Made by a program: the position numbers and the translations under genes | The notes under the pieces: generated by a model | The model's database searches: none | Seen by the model: the letters and a program-made list of their open reading frames with translations, nothing else | Told to the model about the DNA's origin: nothing | Shown here: one piece after another, positions 36,982-49,987 of the stretch | Layout of the letters: the number at the start of each line of letters is the position of its first letter | Numbering within the stretch: position 1 is the stretch's first letter | From: Albula goreensis | Taxonomy: Eukaryota > Chordata > Actinopteri > Albuliformes > Albulidae | Assembly (NCBI GenBank): GCA_022829145.1 | Contig: CM040753.1 | Location: forward strand, 20,857,884-20,921,883 | Length of the DNA stretch: 64,000 nucleotides | Reading direction: 5' to 3'

Positions 36982-37225
36982 CAGCTCAGGAAAAATCTGA
37001 TGTATTGTAACCCTGCAGGCAGTGCAATACAGACTTATCGCAGGGAATCTCTCCTGCTGTCATGAGGTGGGAGAGGAAGCAGCTAGCTAGCTCACTGAGG
37101 CCTCTGCAGAACCAGGCCAGAGAGCAGAGTCAGTGCTTGATGAGACCACATTCTGGCACAAATAGTGAATACCGCCTGAGGCATTCAGATAGCCCTGAGG
37201 ACTACGCTGTGCTCAGTGCTGCAAG
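36982..37225 (+). other. Candidate exon with start codon, unknown protein
   Basis: A good acceptor (cttttccttgcag, ending 36981) and donor-like GCAAG|GTAGAT (37226) bracket 244 bp. An ATG at 37062 with G at -3 opens MRWERKQLASSLRPLQNQAR and runs 54 codons to the donor (later part SEYRLRHSDSPEDYAVLSA); it would stop at once if the intron were retained, as the frame reads AGG TAG. I do not recognise the sequence. It may be the first coding exon of a gene beginning at the CpG cluster 1 kb upstream, or chance. Confidence 0.22.
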
Positions 37226-39650
37226 GTAGATGCTGGCTTCTCCATTTCCCACCTTATGTATTTTTATATTTAAAAGCTAAAAAGCAAAATTGTATCCCAA
37301 GGAGTTTTAAATTAAGTGCCTCACCATGAAATTAGTGTGCCTGTTGTTTTTGTGACATATTTGTTGATGATTTACTGATGCAGAATAACAACTAACATTT
37401 ATGGTAGGCAAAAGTTTGAAAAAACAAAATCCTTTACAGGGCACAGGGCATAAAGATTTATTTGTGTGTCCTAAATAGAAAGAAAATTACCATCATCACT
37501 AAGAAGGCAACAGTGTACTTTCTTATGCAGCCCACAGCTTGTCTTTCCTTGACAAAGAACTACAGTGTCAGAGAATCTGTGAGGGAAAAGCAACAACAAA
37601 ACACAAACCTAAAAAGCCACACGTTTGATTGCATGTGTTTCAAGATGAGACACTTAACTGCTGCCTGTCACCGATTTTCCCTTTGGCATCATCTTCAAAG
37701 ATCTTTCTGGGGACAACCCCCTTAAAACTGTTTTAAGAGAGAATATCTTCCAGCCAAACCAGAAGGTTTCCTATGTATCAAAAGCACTTAGAAGGCTTAA
37801 AAGAAAAGGTTGTCTCTGTACTGTAGAGATGATAGCTTCTCATACTGCAGTCTTATATAAGCTATATGTGGATTAAACTATGAAGTTATCACTTTTGCAC
37901 CACAGAAAAAGAAGTGGTAGTCCTTGTTCAGTTTTTGTAGTTTTGTGTTGTTTCACTGTGCAACTTGTATGTAGAGAAATGTGAAGTGTGAGGAAACAGA
38001 CAAGACCAGACAAGTATGGATGAAGTGTGATTATATTCTTTATTCATATAAAGATTGCACGTAATGTCTGAACCTCTGTAATTGGTTGACAAAGGATTTC
38101 TAAACACCAGTGAGCATGAGATGATTTCAGATCATTCAGCGGAAGCAAAACTATTAATGGGCTTCTCAGGACCGGCTGTGAAAGATAAAGATACATGTGA
38201 AAGATATTTTTTTGGTAACACAACACCCTGCTAATAAAATTTGGCTGTTCAGCTGAAAGGTCATGTTTCAGTCAAACCAAGTAACCCGCATCTCATTTCC
38301 ATGAATGATCAAATTAAAGTTCTCATTTTATTGATATTGTTTGAAGAGCCAACTAGAGTAAAACATATTCATATCCTTTGCATTAACTGAAGGACATTTG
38401 CCTGTGTTCAGGTTTCCATGTCAGTCAAGTATGCAAATAAGATTAGGTTAAGGTCAGGGAAACACTGCAGACTGTGCTTTATCTTTGTGATGTTTGGACA
38501 GTAGCAGGGTTCCATTAAAAAAAAATATATAAAAAAAAAAAAATTTGACAAGTGTATATTTTTTTTAAGTATGCCAGAGTGTGGTAGGTGATAAAAATGT
38601 AAAAATAAGAAACTACAACAAAGTTTAAGTATTGGTTCAGGAAGAATGTTCCATGGCCAAGGTGACTTAACTGGATGTTCTCCTTTGGAATTTAGCTTGG
38701 ACTCTGAAACAGTCGTAAGGGGCTTACAGTTGAGGGCTGTTACATTTACACCATCTACTTTTCTTTGAATGAATAACAAATTTCCACACAACAATTAGCA
38801 TAGGAGATTGCTGATCAGAGAAGAGCCATATCTCTGCACTGGTGTGATCTGGTAAGCTGTGGGCAGGCAATCGCATGTAAAGCCACAATAGCCTGACTTG
38901 AACCCACACAATCTCTGCTAGGACAGAGCCAATTATGTCAAACTGCTGGCAACCCATGAACAGCTAATGGCATGGTGCAGGACCTGATCTGTGAAGTCTC
39001 AGTTATGTATGCCCAAAGTTATACTTGTGGCAAGCACCTTTTCTTGATAGAACAACACGGCAACCCAAAGACATCACTATTTTTTTTTATAACTTTAATT
39101 CTTTGACATGTATTTGGAAAGCATTTCAAAGGTATTTGACACATTGCTCTTTATAGTGTTGCAGTCGAAAATGAAATAGGCCTAACTATGTAACTTTGAA
39201 AAGTATATGATTCAATTCTTGTGTTTTGATCCAGATCCATCAGTCTTTTATCATATGTGACATTAGTGAACATGCAAATGTGGCCTGATGCAGGTAGTCA
39301 GTCTCTGTATATTATATACCCCCATTAATTGTGCGTTTTAGATCAATGACTCTGAACATACACTTGTGACCAGGAGTCACTGCATGTTCATTGACATGGG
39401 AAGCTACAGAACATTTGTATAGAATGCAATAGTCTCTGTCTGATACAAGAAAACAGTAAGCACTGTATGTAGGAAGTATGTATGTATCTATATAATAGAA
39501 TCTCACATTTAATGGCTGTCATACAAAAGCCAAAAAACAAGAACAGGATCTAGTTTTTACCCAACAAATAATACTGGTAGATAGCTGACTCACAGTGACT
39601 GTGTCTAGACAGAGCTGAGCTGAGTGCTACTGTGTGGTGTCACCTGACAG
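37226..39650. other. Intergenic or intronic, no gene seen
   Basis: AT-rich with a low-complexity A/T patch at 38514-38570. Open frames at 37462-37725 and 38408-38794 show no motifs. Confidence 0.5.
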
Positions 39651-39678
39651 GAACTGATGTGAGCTTTGCAAGCTGGAG

Positions 39679-39870
39679 ATGAAGATGACAGTGCTGTTGC
39701 TGGCTGTGGGCTTCCCTCTTTCCTTTCCACTTCCTGCCATAAATTCTGTGATCAAGGAACATCATCCCTTGTCAGTAGGTACAACTCACCAGACAGTCAA
39801 CCAATTTCCTGCTCCGTTCATTTCCCTTTTTTCATTCCCTCATCAGTATGGAAGAAACTCGCAGCTGTAA
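39679..39870 (+). other. Open frame with signal-peptide-like start, unproven
   Basis: ATG with G at -3; 63 codons beginning MKMTVLLLAVGFPLSFPLPA, which has the Lys, hydrophobic core and small-residue end of a signal peptide, then INSVIKEHH. A donor-like GTAGGT at 39775-39780 would end a first exon after about 32 codons. No homologue recognised, no promoter seen. Likely chance, recorded because of the signal-like start. Confidence 0.12.
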
Positions 39871-39880
39871 TAATTGCTGT

Positions 39881-42800
39881 TGTGCAAGGGGGGAAGGTGT
39901 AATTGAACACTTTCCCAGTGCAGTTTTTAGTGGGATGCTCTTGAACGGTCAGTTGCAAAAAACAGATCCACATATGATTTTTGTGGAGTCTTTACATCAC
40001 ACACACATACACACACATCTATATAAATATATTTTCAGTGAGGGTGCATAACTAACTGTAATAATGTCATGTAATAATCAATATAATTCATATACTGTAA
40101 TGATAAATTGAGCCTCCACACCAAAGCTTAACAGTGAAATGGCAATGTATATTAAGACATGTTTGATGTATTTGTGTGAATATATTTAAGTGATTTTCTC
40201 CATTGGCTATAATTTCTCCACTGCTTACCATATCTGGCATAAATTAACTACTGCAGGTCAGGGGGTCATGTCAGAGCCAACCACAATTAAAGTGTATTAA
40301 AAAAAGTTGAGGCATTATTTATGTTTTATTGATTGCGTCAGTCAGTGATTGACAGCCTGCTTCAGGACTGTAGATTTCTTCCACTATGTACGTGAAGCAT
40401 AGCCAATCAACTGAGTGGTGTAGTGGCTGTTCACAAAGTCTAAACGAAATCATCAAAATAACACTGTATCTTCATTACAATATTGCAGAACTGATGCAGG
40501 TAAACTGCTGTTCTTTTAATGAAAGTATTTGCATATGAACTCAATGAAAATAAAAATGATCATATTATCTACAATTGTACATATTAATAAAAAAATGTAA
40601 AAATGCAAATTTTGCTCATAGGTCATGAATAAGAAATCATATTTTTCAGTTTGATGTATGGCTGTTATCCACTGATATATTAGACCTGAAAATGATTGGA
40701 TTCTTAGGATTCTATGCATTTTCTGCTTTTGTGACGAGGAATAAAATGTCTTGAAACAAAACATTCTAGCCATTACTGACATTTGTTGTACCTCATATTT
40801 GCATGCTGCAGGAAAAAAGGTGGAAAAATACTGTCATTTTGCTGGAAGCTGATGCAGGGTGAAGGAGGTTTATTGGTCCCTTATCTTTCAGGCTCCACTC
40901 CATGTCTCTGTCATGTGCTAAATGTCAGCAGGCTGTCTGCGCAGTGTCTGGATTGCCTCAGCTTACATTTACGAACACAAACCAGAGCTCACAGCGGAAA
41001 GAGGAAAGAAACAATGGAGGGACACAGAATGGTGTCGTGCTGTCTATCCACAGCCTCACCCTAACAGCTTCTAAAAGCCTTCTGTTCCACACACCAAGAT
41101 GAATGGTAATTTAAGCAGATTGCAGAAGCCAAATCTGTTTAATTTCAGAGAGCCAGGAACATTTCTTCTGCTTACTTTGACCTTTTGTTCAGATAAAATT
41201 GGGTTGTTCTTCCCAGAAGTGTTTAGTAAAAAAGTATGTTTCTATATCTGCTTAGAAAAGTATACAAAGGAGCACGAGACTGACTGCAAATTAATCTTTT
41301 ATAGCCAAAGAGTAACAGCTCAGACTAAACTGATCATGATTAAAAAAATAAATAAGATTTATCTTGCTTTTAAAAAAAGGATCATGTGATAGTAGCCGAG
41401 CTCAGCTTTTTGTTATTTATTTTGTAATTGAGGCATGAAAAGTAAACCACTTGTTTTTCAATGGAGTATGGACTGTGTAATGGCAGAGCAAGTATGCTGT
41501 GTGCTGCTCTCTCTTGTCCCATTGACCATCCCCCCTCTAAGCTAAGAAATGGGCACGTTCAGATGTCATTCACCCCACACCTTTCACCCCAGATCAGACA
41601 GTAATTATTGATCATCTGTGATTGATCTCAGGTTTTGTCCATCTGCCTGTCGCCTCTGACCGTGGCACACAGGGTTGAAAGGGAGGGGAGGCAGTCTGGT
41701 CGCAGCTTAGCCAGCTGGCTCTGAAAAATAATCTGCTCCTCCTGTCTTTCTGTAAGACATGAACTGGGGCAACCTGATCGCGTGAATTAATAAACGAACA
41801 AGGTCTTGTACTTATTCAGAGCCTTGTGTGTCCAAAGGAACTCTGGCAAAAAAAAAAAAAAACAGTGAACCCTGAACCAAAAGGTCTACACATGGAAATG
41901 GAGACAAAGTTGGGCTGGCAGCAGCAAATGTTACAAAAGGAAAACTAACTACAACAGTAACCTGCAACCATTGATTTCATTTATATTGAGATACTCTGAT
42001 GCAGGGTATAATACAAAAGTATGTAGATAAAGATGCACTTGGGGGATTTCAAGGAACAAAACAGAATATATGTATATGATAATGCAGTAACATACCCAGT
42101 TGTCACAGTAATAACCTGTAGCAGTAGTCATCTAATAAAAACATGACATTGTATGTGTACTAGGGAGATTTAGTTTGTATTGATGTTGTAGTAGTTTACA
42201 TGGCATATACTCTTGAAGGTATACTGTAAATTTAATTATTGTATACATATTAATTTAATTATTTATGACACAATCTTAACTTTGAATGATTATTTATGAC
42301 CCTGCAGATCCCATGGGTTGCATTCAAAGATTTTGTATTGAAAAACATAGAGCCCCCAGCATGGTCTCAGAGCAAGAGCTTGGTGTGAGGCAGTGTGGTT
42401 ATCACCGCACCCTCCTACCTACACCTCCACACCTGACACCCGCCCCCAACTCATTCGGCTCAGTATCGTTATCACCAGCCCCCCCCAATAAACACTGTTC
42501 TTCCCTTTCAGCCTGTGAGCACCTGCATGAGGAGAGAGAGGAGAAAGAGAGAGAAGGAGCTTGAGAAAAGGGTCTATTGTTTCAGCTTTTTGGTGGCTGA
42601 CAGGGGCTGATCTATGGCAAGGCAGATGCAGAAGAAGGCTGAATGAGGTAAGCAGGCAGGAGATGGAAGCATGTGAGCAATGTGATGATTATCAGTAGAA
42701 GACACAGAGCTCATCTGTTCCTAGCATGGCCGGGGCCAGAGGCACAGGGCGGGGGCTCCAAACAGGTGTGCAGGGGAAGGGAGTCCAATGGATATGGGCT

Positions 42801-45800
42801 CGATGACAGCGCTGCAGGTATTGCACTGAAAGGTGAGGGCGGATGAGAGAATAAAGCATGTGGGCCTCTTGGCAACTCTTCTAATTACCCTCTTGCATGC
42901 TTCAGTCACTAACAATGGTGAAGGTGGATTATTTGCTGCACTGTATTATGTTGAGCACTTAGCTGTCCCTTAAGGTGGCCCATAGACCATCTTAACTGAT
43001 CCCCAACAGGTATGTTCAGCCTTCGTTGTGTGAAATTAGACCTTGCTGAGTGGCCTGCGTCCTCCAGGGTCAACGACTAGGCCACCTGCTTTACTGGTAA
43101 TCCAATGGCACCTGCTTTGTACAAGAGTTGTATTCTTTCAACTTAATCACGTAAAAAACTATTGAATCGTAATGAAAAAAGTAAGTATTTAATGCAAGGA
43201 AGGATTGGATGTAATGCAATGAGCAGATAAAAACACCAGTAACTAAAATCTGATAAAATGGAGGAACATGACACATAGATGAGTAACTGGACAAGTTGCA
43301 GCAGGATAATAAAGTCATACTGGAAGCAAATGAAAAGCAAAAAAAAATGGTCTCGATGAACGAATCCACAAAATTTCTTGACCCCTTTTGTCTTTATGCA
43401 TCTGACCTTACTTGACTTGGTTTGGGGCAGGGTATTCAGCACTGGCTGTTAAAATGAGTTCTTGACTCAGGCGTGTGGGCAAGGATGGATATATGTAGAG
43501 GAAAGGGTGATGGTTTTGCAGTCCGACCAGTGGTTATCAATGGCTTCTGGTAACACAGATGCCTTTTGAAAAGTTGTGGGTGGCAGGGGAGATTTCTTGT
43601 GAAGGGAAGTGGGTGGCTGTGGTCCCACTTTGGCCTTCTGCATTGCGAAAAGGCCACACATTGCTTTTTTTATCAAATGTCCTAGGAGAAGAGAAACACG
43701 CAATTGTACTGCATTTCTCAGTGACATAGATTTTATACAATGTCAGTGTAGCTCAAAGTCCAGTCAATACAAAAAAAGGATATCCACTCCTTTCTCTTTC
43801 TTTGCATATCCCAGCTGTGAATTTCTCCAACATCTAGATGCAGACTGCCCTTCACTAAGTTTTAGTAATCAGTCCTTCAAATATTGAAATGAATGAGGCC
43901 GGTGGTTTGCATTTACCCAGACTACATCCAGTGTGTCAAATACCCATGTCAAAGAGGCCTTTGGTAATGCTGAGTTGTTGCATTTGTTGAAACTTGTTCA
44001 TAATGTATTAGGCTTTTGTTTGGTCTGCCCAGGTTATTGCTGAACTAAGAGCTAACACATCAAAGCAATAAACCAAACAAAAGAGCTAGCTGCAAAGTCT
44101 GCTTTCATGAGCAAACAGTTCTTCATCTTACCCCCATGCAGTGTCATGCCTATTGCAGGGTGAACATCATAGTGCAAGAGTTTGAAAAGACAGAGCATGA
44201 CTTCGACATCTGACAAACCTGGACATAGCCCTAAACCAGGGCGTGACTTTAAATTCGCTGTAGAAGCAGCTTTGCTCAGGCCCATTTCTCTTTGCTTCTA
44301 AGAAGCCAAAGAGAATCAACAGAAACCCGATCAAGCCTAAACTTTCAAATGTCTGTTCCATTTGAGGAACATGAAATACTTCTGCAGAGTCTCTGTTTGT
44401 TGGCTAACATTTGACTTAGTTTTTTTTATACAAGCTCCAGGTCTTTTTTGTGTGTGAATGTGACACTGATGAATGGTTTGTGGGAGGAACTGAGAAGTAC
44501 AATTAAGATTCCATCAGGATAAAGGTAATGGTAAATTATTTACATTAACGAGGGGTTCAGCTTCTCTAAACATGCCACTGCGAATGGGGAAAAAAGTCTG
44601 CAGATTACTGGACTGCTGGCTTCCATAAATTGCAACCACTTTTAATTAATGAGGCAGCCATGTCAGAGGAGGGGGTCGAGTTGTGATGACTGGGCACCAG
44701 CTCCCCTGTATTGCAGTACGATTTCTTTGATGGACATTTGCATTTCAGCACAAGATAGTAATGCATTAAAATAATTTCAAATTGCATTTCTTTTTTGCTC
44801 TGTTGTTCCCTGTTGAAAATAAAATATCCTGCAGAGGTAGTAAACAATCTGCTGTTTGATTGCTTGTAGCTTTATTTATTTAGTTTTATTTTTTTACACT
44901 GGTCATGTGAAGTTCAAAACATAAGACAGTTGTTCATCTGCTAGTAATAGAGGCGTCGTCACTCAAGATTTTCATTAAATTAATTGAACTGACTATACCA
45001 AAATTGTCTTTTCCACCTTTCTGTGGTGGTTAATATCCTGTTTGTCCAAGATACTGAAACATTTTCAGTGTAGTGTGACGGAACCTTTCGCTGTATCACA
45101 ACAGATCCACTACCATTTTTAAGATTTGACAGCTGGCTTCCTTTTGCTTTGTGAAAACATAAACCTGTCCAGATATAAGAAAAAGTACAAGACAACTCAT
45201 TAGGTGAAATATTTTTTTTGTATTCCCATAAGTCCATGTTTAGTGATATTTATACTATGTTTAGCTTATGTTGTGCCTTGGCATTCATTACAAGCAGTTT
45301 GCAAATGGCAGCTGTACCATAAATATGAGCTTTTAGAATCTTAACATTTTTGTTGAGACTGTATCATGGAGATGTACATTGGTTTCCAGTCATTTTTGAG
45401 GCTACTGTTTTATATTTTTTACCCAAGTTAAGTTTCCATCCATCCCTGCTGGTGGGCTTTGACTTGCAACCTCTTTTCCTCTTTCCTGAAATTTTTTTTG
45501 TGGGGTATGTTGTCATGATTTTTTCACTTTTCCCCTTTATGCATTAACATTTATTCTGCTTCTGTGAATGATACACCTGCAACATGGCCAATATGGGCAC
45601 TGAATTTCTAAATCTTTATGTCCCTTGAAAAAAGTGCATAGTAAAGTATTGGTTTAAATTATTTTATTATGAAATATTAGTAATTAATGCTGAAATGAAA
45701 ATGGAATATACATGTGCAGACTTATTTTTAATAGAAAATAAGTTACTTCAAAATACTGGTTTTTCCATTATATGTCTAGACCCTGCATGTAAAACAGTAC

Positions 45801-46905
45801 TCATCATTCGACCAATGCAAATACACAAGAATAAACCACTTGAATAGAATTATCATAACCACAGCCTTCTGCATAACTTGGTGAATCCGGTGTTTGGTGA
45901 ATCCTCTCTGTTTACTTTGAGAATGTGTGCATGTTTTTTGTAAGAATTAATATATCTGCACTGGGCCCGCTTCCCTTTTCATAGAATCAAAAAGGGGAAC
46001 TGGGTGTACACTCACACATGCAAGCATAAAAAAAGCTCTGTTGGTGTTACAGAAATAATCTGACAGATCACAATACATGTCTTAATTCACTTCAGCTATT
46101 AAACAGCAGTTCAATCTCCAAGCATTTTAATCTGATATTGCAGAATTCATCATGACCATTGTTCATTCTCTTTGTCTTGTGTTTCATTATCTAAATACTT
46201 TTGCATTCAGTTGTGTGTATTATGGTTTGTTACTCAAAGAATGTAAAATCAACTGAATCTACATGTAATTGCCATACCCATTCTGTAGACGGCATTCAAA
46301 TGTTGTGGTGTGCTGAAATTAGCGTTCTGTTATAGCTGTAAGCTGGAGCACCTCTGGACACTCAGTTTCTGTTCATTCACAGTGTATTCATCACCTTCCT
46401 GCAGCCTCCCAAGTATGATTACCACTCTCATTATCATGGGATCGTTGAGGCAGAATCACTCTCAGTCCGACCCAAAGGTTTCAGCGTGGGGGCAAGAAAG
46501 AGTCTGATTGACGTTTTTTTTTTTTTTTTTTTCATTTTCACTGATAATCATGCTTTCTCACTTGAAGTGACAGAACTGAGTGACTTGGGCCACTCTGAAT
46601 ACGTGGGGGCTCAACCCCCGTCATCAGCAGTTAACGAGGGAGTATTGTGCAGGGGGGTGGCAGGTGAATTATCATACTAAATAGCCTCTTCCTGCAGCCG
46701 ATAAACATAGAACAGAAATGTCACAGTGCCCTGGCAGTCGAGGGAGACAGAATTAGAGGAAGTAATGATTGTTTTTTTTTCTTAAAAAATCACCCATACT
46801 TCCCTCCCCTCACACCCTCAACCCTCTAAAGTCCAGCAAGCTTACCTTTGTTTGCCTTTGTGCTTCGCTCTCTGCTGTTAGCTGTGGCCGACAGTGAATG
46901 CAGTT
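39881..46905. other. Intergenic or intronic, no gene seen
   Basis: AT-rich. A short CA tract lies at 39998-40017. The block 41555-41830 is complex and CpG-retaining with PBX/HOX-like sites (tgattgatc, taattattgatc) and may be regulatory. A polyT run lies at 46514-46532. Open frames such as 42286-42564 and 44052-44361 lack motifs. Confidence 0.5.
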
Positions 46906-46907
46906 GG

Positions 46908-47140
46908 GTAAGATATGATACAACTTTATTCATCCCCCGGGACACTTGGATTCAGTGGAGTCAATGATCAACTTGTGCATACATGCACACAAAACATATA
47001 AAAAACATGAAGGTAAATAACACCACACAACATAGATTATTCATAAAATAGATCCCTATGTTCATAGTTTGAATGAAACCATATAATTTTAAGCTTTTGT
47101 CTCTAGCGTTGTAAAATGGGACTATACGAACAAGATGATT
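46908..47140 (-). mobile_element. Rex1/L2-like LINE 3' end, decayed
   Basis: The minus strand ends with cccgggggatgaataaagtt then gtatcatatctta, the characteristic tail of fish Rex1/L2-type retrotransposons (C/G-rich box, gatgaataaagt, then TATCT-type repeats). Only untranslated sequence is recognisable; no coding left. The clade assignment rests on the tail alone. Confidence 0.55.
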
Positions 47141-47274
47141 TTTTTTAGGATGTAATGGTCATTTTGAAATAAAATCATAGCAAAGTGCAGATATATATCC
47201 TTGATGTTTTTTTCACTGAAAAATGGGAAAGTTGAACAACCATGGTTTTTGTTTCAGATAAAATGTAACATACC

Positions 47275-47310
47275 GATAGAATGGATAGAATTAATTCTAT
47301 CCATTCTATC
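47275..47310. repeat. Perfect 36-bp palindrome
   Basis: Arm gatagaatggatagaatt (18 bp) followed directly by its reverse complement aattctatccattctatc, with no spacer and no mismatch. The arm itself is a near direct repeat (gatagaatg-gatagaatt). Next bases outside do not pair. It could extrude as a cruciform. It lies 135 bp from the LINE tail. Origin unknown. Confidence 0.9.
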
Positions 47311-47319
47311 CACAATAAT

Positions 47320-48420
47320 ACTGTTATTTAATTCAACAGTTTAGTGAATTGAGAGAAGTAGGAATCCTTGTCTCTTGATGTGTATTTCTGGATCCCACAC
47401 TTCCTCCCTTTTGCTGACAGGGCCCTCCTAGGGTGGGGAGGGGTCAGATGGGAGGGGGTAGAGGTGGAAGCATGCTCCTCCCCTACCTCGTGATAGAAGG
47501 CTTCTTAGAATATGGCGGTAGGGAAAGATTTTTTTTCCCAATCCACCACCTTCTGCGGGTGTCTCTGCTATGACCTGCCTTTGGATCGCCCTCACAGCTG
47601 CCTGGCCTGCCAGCCCACATATATCAGTGCTCTGCTGCTGGTGAACATTCCTGTTTCTGCTGCAATCCGAGAATCCTGGGCTTTGTGCTGCTCTGCCTTT
47701 TCTCTCGCAGGAGAGAGTGTGTGGCTAAACCTGCCCTGGGGGCTTGCTTTTCACTTCTGACACAAAGCTCAGGCTACAGGCCAGGACAGCACCCTCAACA
47801 CACAACCACAGAGGCACATAGAGGGAGACAGGAGTGAAAGACAAAGTCTGAGAGAGAGCAGCAATGGGGGTTCCTCCCCTCTTCAGTCCCTCCTCCTTCC
47901 TGGAGTCGGAAAAAAGCCGAAAACAATTCTCTAAAAGCATTTCTCCACAGACTTTTTTTCTCCTTACATTTCCCCGAGGCATGTTGCATCCCCAAGGTGC
48001 TTGTCAGGAGGTTCCAGGTAAAAATAAATTGTTTTGGAGGGACTCCCTGAACATTTTGCTGGTATTACTATGTGTTCTTACAGATAGGAATTCCTTCAGG
48101 CACAGAGTTGCCTGTCCTAGCCCAAAAATGGAGGAAACGAAAAACAGTGGAAGAGGTCAGCCAGCCGCTGTAGTCTCCATTACTATCTGTCTGAGTGGTT
48201 ATTGCTATGGTGGGAACATGCAATGTGTCAGCCTGCTTATTGCTCCCCCATCCTAAAACTGCCCCACTGTGATAAAGAGAGTGCCAATCCTCACAAAGGC
48301 CACACAGACAGTGAGCCAATTAAAATCATACTGTGGCAGTTAATAGGTGAGTGATAGTAGAGGAGTGAGGTGTTAGGGGTTGAGGTGTAAGTTGGGCTTA
48401 TCTACTCATATGAATGTCAA
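47320..48420. other. Intergenic or intronic, no gene seen
   Basis: Somewhat GC-richer than its surroundings (47400-48320), with several overlapping short frames on both strands (47512-47760, 47725-47982, 47864-48256) but no motif and no supported splice structure. Confidence 0.45.
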
Positions 48421-48426
48421 AAGCAC

Positions 48427-48540
<114 letters not shown>

Positions 48541-49559
48541 TTGCCCATGTTTAATGGCAGAGGAGGGAGTGGTTCCTCCCTTATAGATAGGTGTTTAAGG
48601 AAACAGGTAAGGTGTAATCCTGCCCTCTAAACAGTGATATTTTGGAACAAAAAATATGAGAAGGTGTGCCAGAAGTTATTTTCATGGATTAGTTGACCAT
48701 AGCATGACCATAAGGCAAGGCATTCCCTGGACAAAAACCTGAAAGCATACTAGTCTTGGGGAAAAAGGCCTTTTGTCAGGGCAGCTTTCTGGTTAAATCA
48801 CATCTGCTTGGATTCTCAAGTATCTTGATAGGTATTAATCTTGTGTTCAGCAAAGTCCCTCTGCAGTGGCAGCATCTGGCCGGCCTAGCTGTTAGCTCTG
48901 ATTATAATTCACTGCATGACAATTCTTCATCTGAGCCCTAGTGCTCATTGACAAGTCTCTTGGAGTCTCGTTTCTGTGTTTTTTTGCACCCACCCTGACC
49001 CCCACCCTTTACCCATGGCTGCTCCTTCCTTACCTTCCAGCAACTTCCTTCTTCAATTTACTTTGGACCTACCTTGGAATGTTGTATGCCCCAAAAATAT
49101 GGAAACATTCATATTGATTGTCTTGAGCGATAGCTCCTGCGCAAACTCTCCTCCCTTCTGTAATATCAGTTTTCTCCAGCAGAATAAACAGTGCTGGTAC
49201 AATGCATTTGCAGACACATCAGATAGAAACCCACCCAAACTGTGATGACAGGCTTGGTCCTCTACATTTAGCAAAGTTTTCAGGAATTTCCAAAAGGGAC
49301 TGTGATATACCTATTGGTAAGTGGGATGGAACACTGCAAAGCACATCATTGACATAGTTTCTGCAAGAAACAGTAAAGAACATTACCCCCAAAGAATCAT
49401 TATAGCACCTCTGATGGAGTAATTAACATGTGATTTAGAGAGTGGAAACGTACCTTAACAACACTCTTATATTTTGAGGATGTAGCTATATTTTGCACCC
49501 ACGGGTTCTCTTTCTCTGTCTTGGGCTCCAGGGAAGACAGTCTCTGAAGCTTGGCTTCA

Positions 49560-49900
49560 GGGCTGATTGCTTGCAGGGTCAGGCTGTTTGCTGACAGATG
49601 AGGCCTGCCTCTCTCTCAGCAGTAATATGAAATACAGATGAGAGACTTTGCTGGCACCCATTCGCCTTTGGAAAATGCTGTACGTGTCGCGATGTACTAC
49701 AGAGAAACGGGACTGAGATGAGATTTCCAGCCGTTGATAAGCCTGTTTAATTACAGTGGCACTTATCCGACAAGGCCTAGCGATAATCTTATACACGTCT
49801 CTTAATGCTGCGACCAGGAATGAGAACAGTGAGCTTCTGTTGTTGGACACTCTGCAGCCATGTTGGATGATACATGTGTGGCAGCAGCAAACCACAAGCC
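49560..49900. promoter_or_regulatory. Candidate conserved non-coding element
   Basis: The block 49650-49820 has about 10 CpG (tacgtgtcgcgatg, ccgttg, tccgac, agcgat, acacgtc, tgcgacc) and high complexity in an AT-rich desert, with a TAAT core (tttaattaca). A 141-codon minus-strand frame (49557-49982) crosses it, partly through the CA repeat; the rest (for example AALRDVYKIIARPCRIS) has no recognised match. Enhancer is the better guess; a short exon cannot be excluded. Confidence 0.3.
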
Positions 49901-49943
49901 AGACTGTCAGGAGATGTGCTGTACACAGGTCTGGCTGCAGATG

Positions 49944-49945
<2 letters not shown>

Positions 49946-49984
<39 letters not shown>
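49946..49984. repeat. (CA)n microsatellite
   Basis: About 19 uninterrupted CA units. Confidence 0.97.
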
Positions 49985-49987
<3 letters not shown>

